A DNA stretch of 64,000 bases from Bradyrhizobium erythrophlei. Its GTDB lineage: Bacteria > Pseudomonadota > Alphaproteobacteria > Rhizobiales > Xanthobacteraceae. The stretch is from assembly GCF_900129505.1 (NCBI RefSeq), contig NZ_LT670818.1, positions 620,001 to 684,000 of the forward strand, given 5' to 3'. A program made the translations under genes and the position numbers. How positions within the stretch are numbered: the first letter of the stretch is position 1; every line of letters starts with the position of its first letter. Below, one piece after another: positions 61,023-64,000 of this stretch. Under the pieces are notes generated by a model that saw nothing but the letters and a program-made list of their open reading frames with translations, ran no database searches and had not been told where the DNA came from.

Positions 61023-61101
61023 AAAGTCCAAGATCTTCTAAAGTCCAAGATCTTCTAAAGTCCAAGATCTTCTAAAGTCCAAGATCTTCTCAAAGTCCAA
61101 G
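61023..61101. repeat. 17-bp tandem repeat between sigma and anti-sigma genes
   Basis: AAAGTCCAAGATCTTCT occurs four times back to back (61023-61090) without mismatch; a partial fifth copy (AAAGTCCAAG) lies at 61092-61101 inside the sigma gene's last codons. The unit appears copied from the sigma factor's 3' end (codons for Leu-Gly-Leu-stop). It fills the whole gap up to the anti-sigma start and could vary in copy number by slippage. Confidence 0.95.
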
Positions 61102-61635
61102 ACACTCCCGGATGTCCATCATGCTACGGCGCAGCCAGGTCTTCACCGTATTCACCGGCGTCTCGAACTTTGCCGCCAGCTGCTCGCGGCTCCAGCCGTT
61201 GTAATAAGCCAACAGCACGAGCTTTTGCCGGTCCGGCTCCAGACGGCCGACGCATTCGAGCAATCGCTTCAATTCCTCGGTCATCTCCCGTCGCGCCAGC
61301 GGATCCGGGCTCTCGGCGGCCACTTCCATGGCGGTCGGCTCCTCTTCGATCGAGATTTCGCCGCGTTTGCGCACGACGTCGATGGCCCGGTTTCGGGCGA
61401 TGGACGCCATCCACGTGATCGGCGACGACAGGCCGGGCTTGAATTGTCCGGCGCTGCTCCAGATCTTGACGTAGGCCTCCTGAATGACCTCCTCCGCGAG
61501 ATCCTGTCGCCGCAAGATACGGAGCACCACGCCGAAAAGTTTCGCGCGCGTCGCGGCATAGAGGCGCTCGAAAGCCGCCTCATCCCCCTTCGCGACCGCG
61601 GCGATCAGCCAGACCAACTCAGCTGGCGTCAGCAT
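61090..61635 (-). CDS. ECF sigma factor (SigK/RpoE-type)
   Basis: 181 residues: region 2 (EAAFERLYAATRAKLFGVVL, LAEEVIQEAYVKIWSSAGQF, ITWMASIARNRAIDVVRKRG) and region 4 (VGRLEPDRQKLVLLAYYNGW, SREQLAAKFETPVNTVKTWL). Directs RNA polymerase to a stress regulon when released by the membrane anti-sigma factor downstream. The sequence is of the SigK/RskA-type pair rather than EcfG/NepR. The C-terminus ECLGL is encoded by the fragment from which the tandem repeat was copied. Confidence 0.94.
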   Translation of the reverse strand: MLTPAELVWLIAAVAKGDEAAFERLYAATRAKLFGVVLRILRRQDLAEEVIQEAYVKIWSSAGQFKPGLSSPITWMASIARNRAIDVVRKRGEISIEEEPTAMEVAAESPDPLARREMTEELKRLLECVGRLEPDRQKLVLLAYYNGWSREQLAAKFETPVNTVKTWLRRSMMDIRECLGL

Positions 61636-61784
61636 TCACTCCCCCAAAATCGCGATCCCCTATCGCTTATGCACTTGGGCCAACGGCGCTCCCAACGTCT
61701 GGTATCATATCCTGCGCCAGACCGGGCGACCAAGTCACGGAGACCGTCCTGTGGACATTCGACCCCAGGGCCAAGCGACCAAGC

Positions 61785-61813
61785 AAAAACCCGGACCTCG
61801 CGGCCCGGGTTTC
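61785..61813 (-). terminator. Intrinsic terminator of the fliI-fliJ unit
   Basis: On the minus strand the stem AAACCCGG / CCGGGTTT (61805-61812 with 61787-61794) is followed by a run of T at 61789-61785. It lies about 40 bp after the fliJ stop. Confidence 0.75.
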
Positions 61814-61852
61814 GATCATGCGTTGGCAGACAGTCTAAGAGAATGCAAAGCC

Positions 61853-62275
61853 TCAGGCGATCGCGCCGCCAAGGCGCGCGCGCAACAGGCCGATGCTGTC
61901 GAGATCGGCCTGTTCCCGGGCGCTTTCCTCGGCGCGCCCGCGCGCCTGGTCGCGCTCGTCCAGCAGTTCGACTTTCTTGAGCTCCTCGAACGCCTCGCTC
62001 AACAGGCTCTTGGCGTCTTCCAGCTGGATCCGCAACTCGTCGGCGGAGCGGGTCAGGTTTTCGCGCCGCTGGATCGCGGCCTTGGCATAGGTCGGATAGG
62101 CGAAATGCGTGGGATCGTTGATTCCCGCGCGTTCCTGCTCGGACTGGATTTCGCGCTCCAGGTCGACCGACATACGCTGGAAATCGGCAATCATGCCTTC
62201 AATCTGGGCGACCCTTCGGCGCTTTTCGTCGACCTGAAATTTCTTCAGGCGGATTAGCGTTTCACGTGACTTCAT
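61853..62275 (-). CDS. fliJ: FliJ, flagellar export chaperone
   Basis: 140 residues from MKSRETLIRLKKFQ at 62275. Coiled-coil throughout, typical of FliJ: EKRRRVAQIEGMIADFQRMS, LEREIQSEQERAG, LTRSADELRIQLEDAKSLL and ELKKVELLDERDQARG. FliJ sits in the central pore of the FliI ATPase ring and escorts substrates to FlhA. It follows fliI with 109 bp between. Its start at 62275 was chosen over an ATG at 62326, which adds a non-conserved lead. Confidence 0.88.
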   Translation of the reverse strand: MKSRETLIRLKKFQVDEKRRRVAQIEGMIADFQRMSVDLEREIQSEQERAGINDPTHFAYPTYAKAAIQRRENLTRSADELRIQLEDAKSLLSEAFEELKKVELLDERDQARGRAEESAREQADLDSIGLLRARLGGAIA

Positions 62276-62384
62276 CGACTCGTACTCCCCAGAAGTCCCG
62301 ATGCTAACGCGGGACAGAACCGGCATCCCCCAGGGGCCCCGCCGGCATCACTCGTTGTCTGGCGGGGATGATGGCCTGACAAAG

Positions 62385-63710
62385 TTAGCGTTCCGTTTCC
62401 AAATCCCTCAGGATTTGTTCAAGTTGGCGGTAACCCTCGCTCAGGCTGGACACCTCGTCCTTGGCCTGGCGCAGGAAGCTCTCCAGCGGCCCGTTGAGCC
62501 GGATCGCCTCGTCGACCTCGGCGCTGGAACCGGCGCGATAGGCCCCGAGCCGGATCAATTCCTCCATATCTGCATAGGTCGCCATGACCTGACGGGCCCG
62601 CGTGATGACGGGCAGAAAGGCCGGATCCGCCGATTTCGGCATGGTGCGGGACACCGATTTGAGGACGTTGATGGCCGGATAGCGCCCGCGCTCGGCGATC
62701 GAGCGCTGCATCACGATATGGCCGTCCAGGATGCCGCGCACCGCGTCCGCGATCGGCTCGTTGTGGTCGTCGCCGTCCACCAGCACCGTAAAAATGCCGG
62801 TGATGGTGCCGGCGCCGGTGCCAGGACCCGCACGCTCCAGCAGCTTCGGCAATTCGGTGAACACGGTCGGCGTATAGCCCTTGGCGGTCGGCGGCTCGCC
62901 CGCCGACAGGCCAATCTCGCGCTGCGCCATCGCAAAACGCGTGACCGAATCCATCAGGCAGAGCACGTCCTTGTCCTCGTCGCGGAAATATTCCGCGATC
63001 GCGAGCGTGAGGTAGGCCGCCTGCCGCCGCATCAAGGCCGGCTCGTCCGAGGTCGCCACCACCACCACCGACCGCGCCAGACCTTCGTCGCCGAGGTCGT
63101 CCTGCAGGAATTCCTGCACCTCGCGGCCGCGTTCGCCGACCAGGCCGATCACCGTGATGTCGGCGTCGACATTGCGCGCCAGCATCGACAGCAGTACCGA
63201 CTTGCCGACGCCGGAGCCCGCGAAAATACCGAGTCGCTGGCCGCGGCAGCAGGTCAGGAAGGTATTGAGCGCGCGCACGCCGAGATCGAGCGGCGCGCCG
63301 ACCCGCTTGCGCGAATGCGCCGGCGGCGGCGAATTGCGGTACGGCATCGGGGACGGCCCCTGCGGCAGCGGCCCCTTGCCGTCGATCGGCTCGCCCATGG
63401 CGTTGATGACGCGGCCGAGCCAGGCGGCCGAAGGCCGCACCTGGCTCGCGGAAAGCGCGATCACCGCGCGGCAGCCGCGCCGCACGCCTTCAAGGCCCGC
63501 GAACGGCATCACCACGGCGTTGCTGCCGGAAAAGCCGATCACCTCGGAGGGGATGAAGCGGTCGCCGCCGGTCTCGATCACGATACGGGCGCCGACCGAC
63601 ATCGCGTGGATGGGGCCGGCGATCTCAACCATCAGGCCGCGAACGCCCACCACCCGGCCATAGATGTTGACGCTGTCGATATCGCTGATCTGCTCGGCGA
63701 GCGCCTTCAT
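62385..63710 (-). CDS. fliI: FliI, flagellar export ATPase
   Basis: 441 residues; F1-beta-like ATPase of the flagellar type III export apparatus. Walker A GSGVGKS at residues 165-171, [15 protein letters not shown], Walker B region [20 protein letters not shown], and the late [17 protein letters not shown]-terminal beta domain begins about residue 18. It is followed by fliJ on the same strand, and CtrA-like sites lie upstream (63750). Normal family length. Confidence 0.96.
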   Translation of the reverse strand: MKALAEQISDIDSVNIYGRVVGVRGLMVEIAGPIHAMSVGARIVIETGGDRFIPSEVIGFSGSNAVVMPFAGLEGVRRGCRAVIALSASQVRPSAAWLGRVINAMGEPIDGKGPLPQGPSPMPYRNSPPPAHSRKRVGAPLDLGVRALNTFLTCCRGQRLGIFAGSGVGKSVLLSMLARNVDADITVIGLVGERGREVQEFLQDDLGDEGLARSVVVVATSDEPALMRRQAAYLTLAIAEYFRDEDKDVLCLMDSVTRFAMAQREIGLSAGEPPTAKGYTPTVFTELPKLLERAGPGTGAGTITGIFTVLVDGDDHNEPIADAVRGILDGHIVMQRSIAERGRYPAINVLKSVSRTMPKSADPAFLPVITRARQVMATYADMEELIRLGAYRAGSSAEVDEAIRLNGPLESFLRQAKDEVSSLSEGYRQLEQILRDLETER

Positions 63711-64000
63711 TGCGAAAACCTTAAGTTTCGATGGTTTACGGTCTGGAACTTAACCTCGTGTTTACCCGCATCGTTAATCATTACGTCACACTGTCTTGGG
63801 TGACTGGAAGCGCTCGGCCTCAGAAAGAAGGACGAGTCACGGGAGTCGGTTAGGCCCGCCTCCTAACGTGGAACTTGAAGGGGTACGGGTACCAAAAACT
63901 GCTTCGAAGCAAAGTCTTAGAGCGATTCGCTAAAAATTGCACTGAGAGAGCTTGCGCAAAGGAATCAGATTTTGTTAACCATATGTCGTCAGGATCCGAA
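63711..64000. promoter_or_regulatory. fliI upstream region with CtrA-like site
   Basis: TTAACCTCGTGTTTA at 63750-63764 fits TTAA-N7-TTTA, a near-consensus CtrA box, 40 bp before the fliI start. GTTAATCATTACG (63772) and GTTAACCATATG (63974) add TTAACC-type half-sites. No gene begins before the window ends; the last 240 bp look non-coding and may belong to the leader of a rightward gene. Confidence 0.5.

Noticed and set aside
61023..61101. CRISPR-like array
   Set aside because: Repeats are directly adjacent without spacers; it is a simple tandem repeat.

Overview
The window reads as chromosome of a GC-rich alphaproteobacterium, most likely Bradyrhizobium or a close relative in the Nitrobacteraceae. 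This is inferred from the gene set: a kdpFABCDE locus, NAD-dependent formate dehydrogenase with a fused FdsG-FdsB subunit, a MoeA fused to a binding-protein-like domain, CtrA-like TTAA-N7-TTAA sites at flagellar genes, an EcfG-like promoter, and several intergenic palindromic repeats of the kind common in that group. No rRNA, CRISPR array or intact transposase was seen.

Layout. 1-2.2 kb: the 5' part of DNA ligase D, divergent from a Ku gene cut off after about 40 codons. 2.2-11 kb: a complete potassium-scavenging kdp operon read leftwards (small membrane peptide, kdpF, A, B, C, D, E, then a PTS IIA-like protein). 11.3-17.2 kb: small Bradyrhizobium-type hypothetical genes, a DapA-family protein lacking the catalytic lysine, and a membrane-anchored cyclic-nucleotide-binding protein. 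17.3-24 kb: formate dehydrogenase (fdsA, fdsGB), a PsiF-like protein and an oxalate/formate-type antiporter. 24.3-26.5 kb: a decayed patch with TusA, a universal stress protein joined to an antiporter remnant, and a repeat. 26.5-36.6 kb: a molybdenum/tungsten block with three MoeA paralogues (one fused to a PBP-like domain), MobA, MobB, FdhD, a TupBCA-type ABC transporter, and a divergent regulator carrying the same kind of PBP-like domain. This block supplies the metal and cofactor that the nearby formate dehydrogenase needs.

36.7-41.2 kb: four orphan periplasmic binding proteins of three families with no permease beside them. 41.2-44.4 kb: a tRNA(CAT) gene whose 3' 47 bp are repeated 3.1 kb downstream, bracketing a small low-GC cassette (AsnC remnant, NTF2-like protein, MFS transporter) with no integrase. 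44.5-54 kb: accessory metabolism and regulators (two HxlR, one LysR, a GrlR-like protein, SDR and NmrA-type oxidoreductases, an acetylpolyamine-amidohydrolase-type deacetylase, a gamma-glutamyltransferase). 54-64 kb: an MFS transporter, flagellar flhA, then NTF2-like, Lrp/AsnC, a UbiV remnant and an ECF sigma/anti-sigma pair separated by a 17-bp tandem repeat, and finally flagellar fliJ and fliI.

The best candidates for an under-described system are (a) the Mo/W block in which a cofactor-inserting enzyme and a transcription factor share one ligand-sensing fold, (b) the minimal tRNA-bounded cassette, and (c) the tandem repeat that sets the sigma/anti-sigma spacing.
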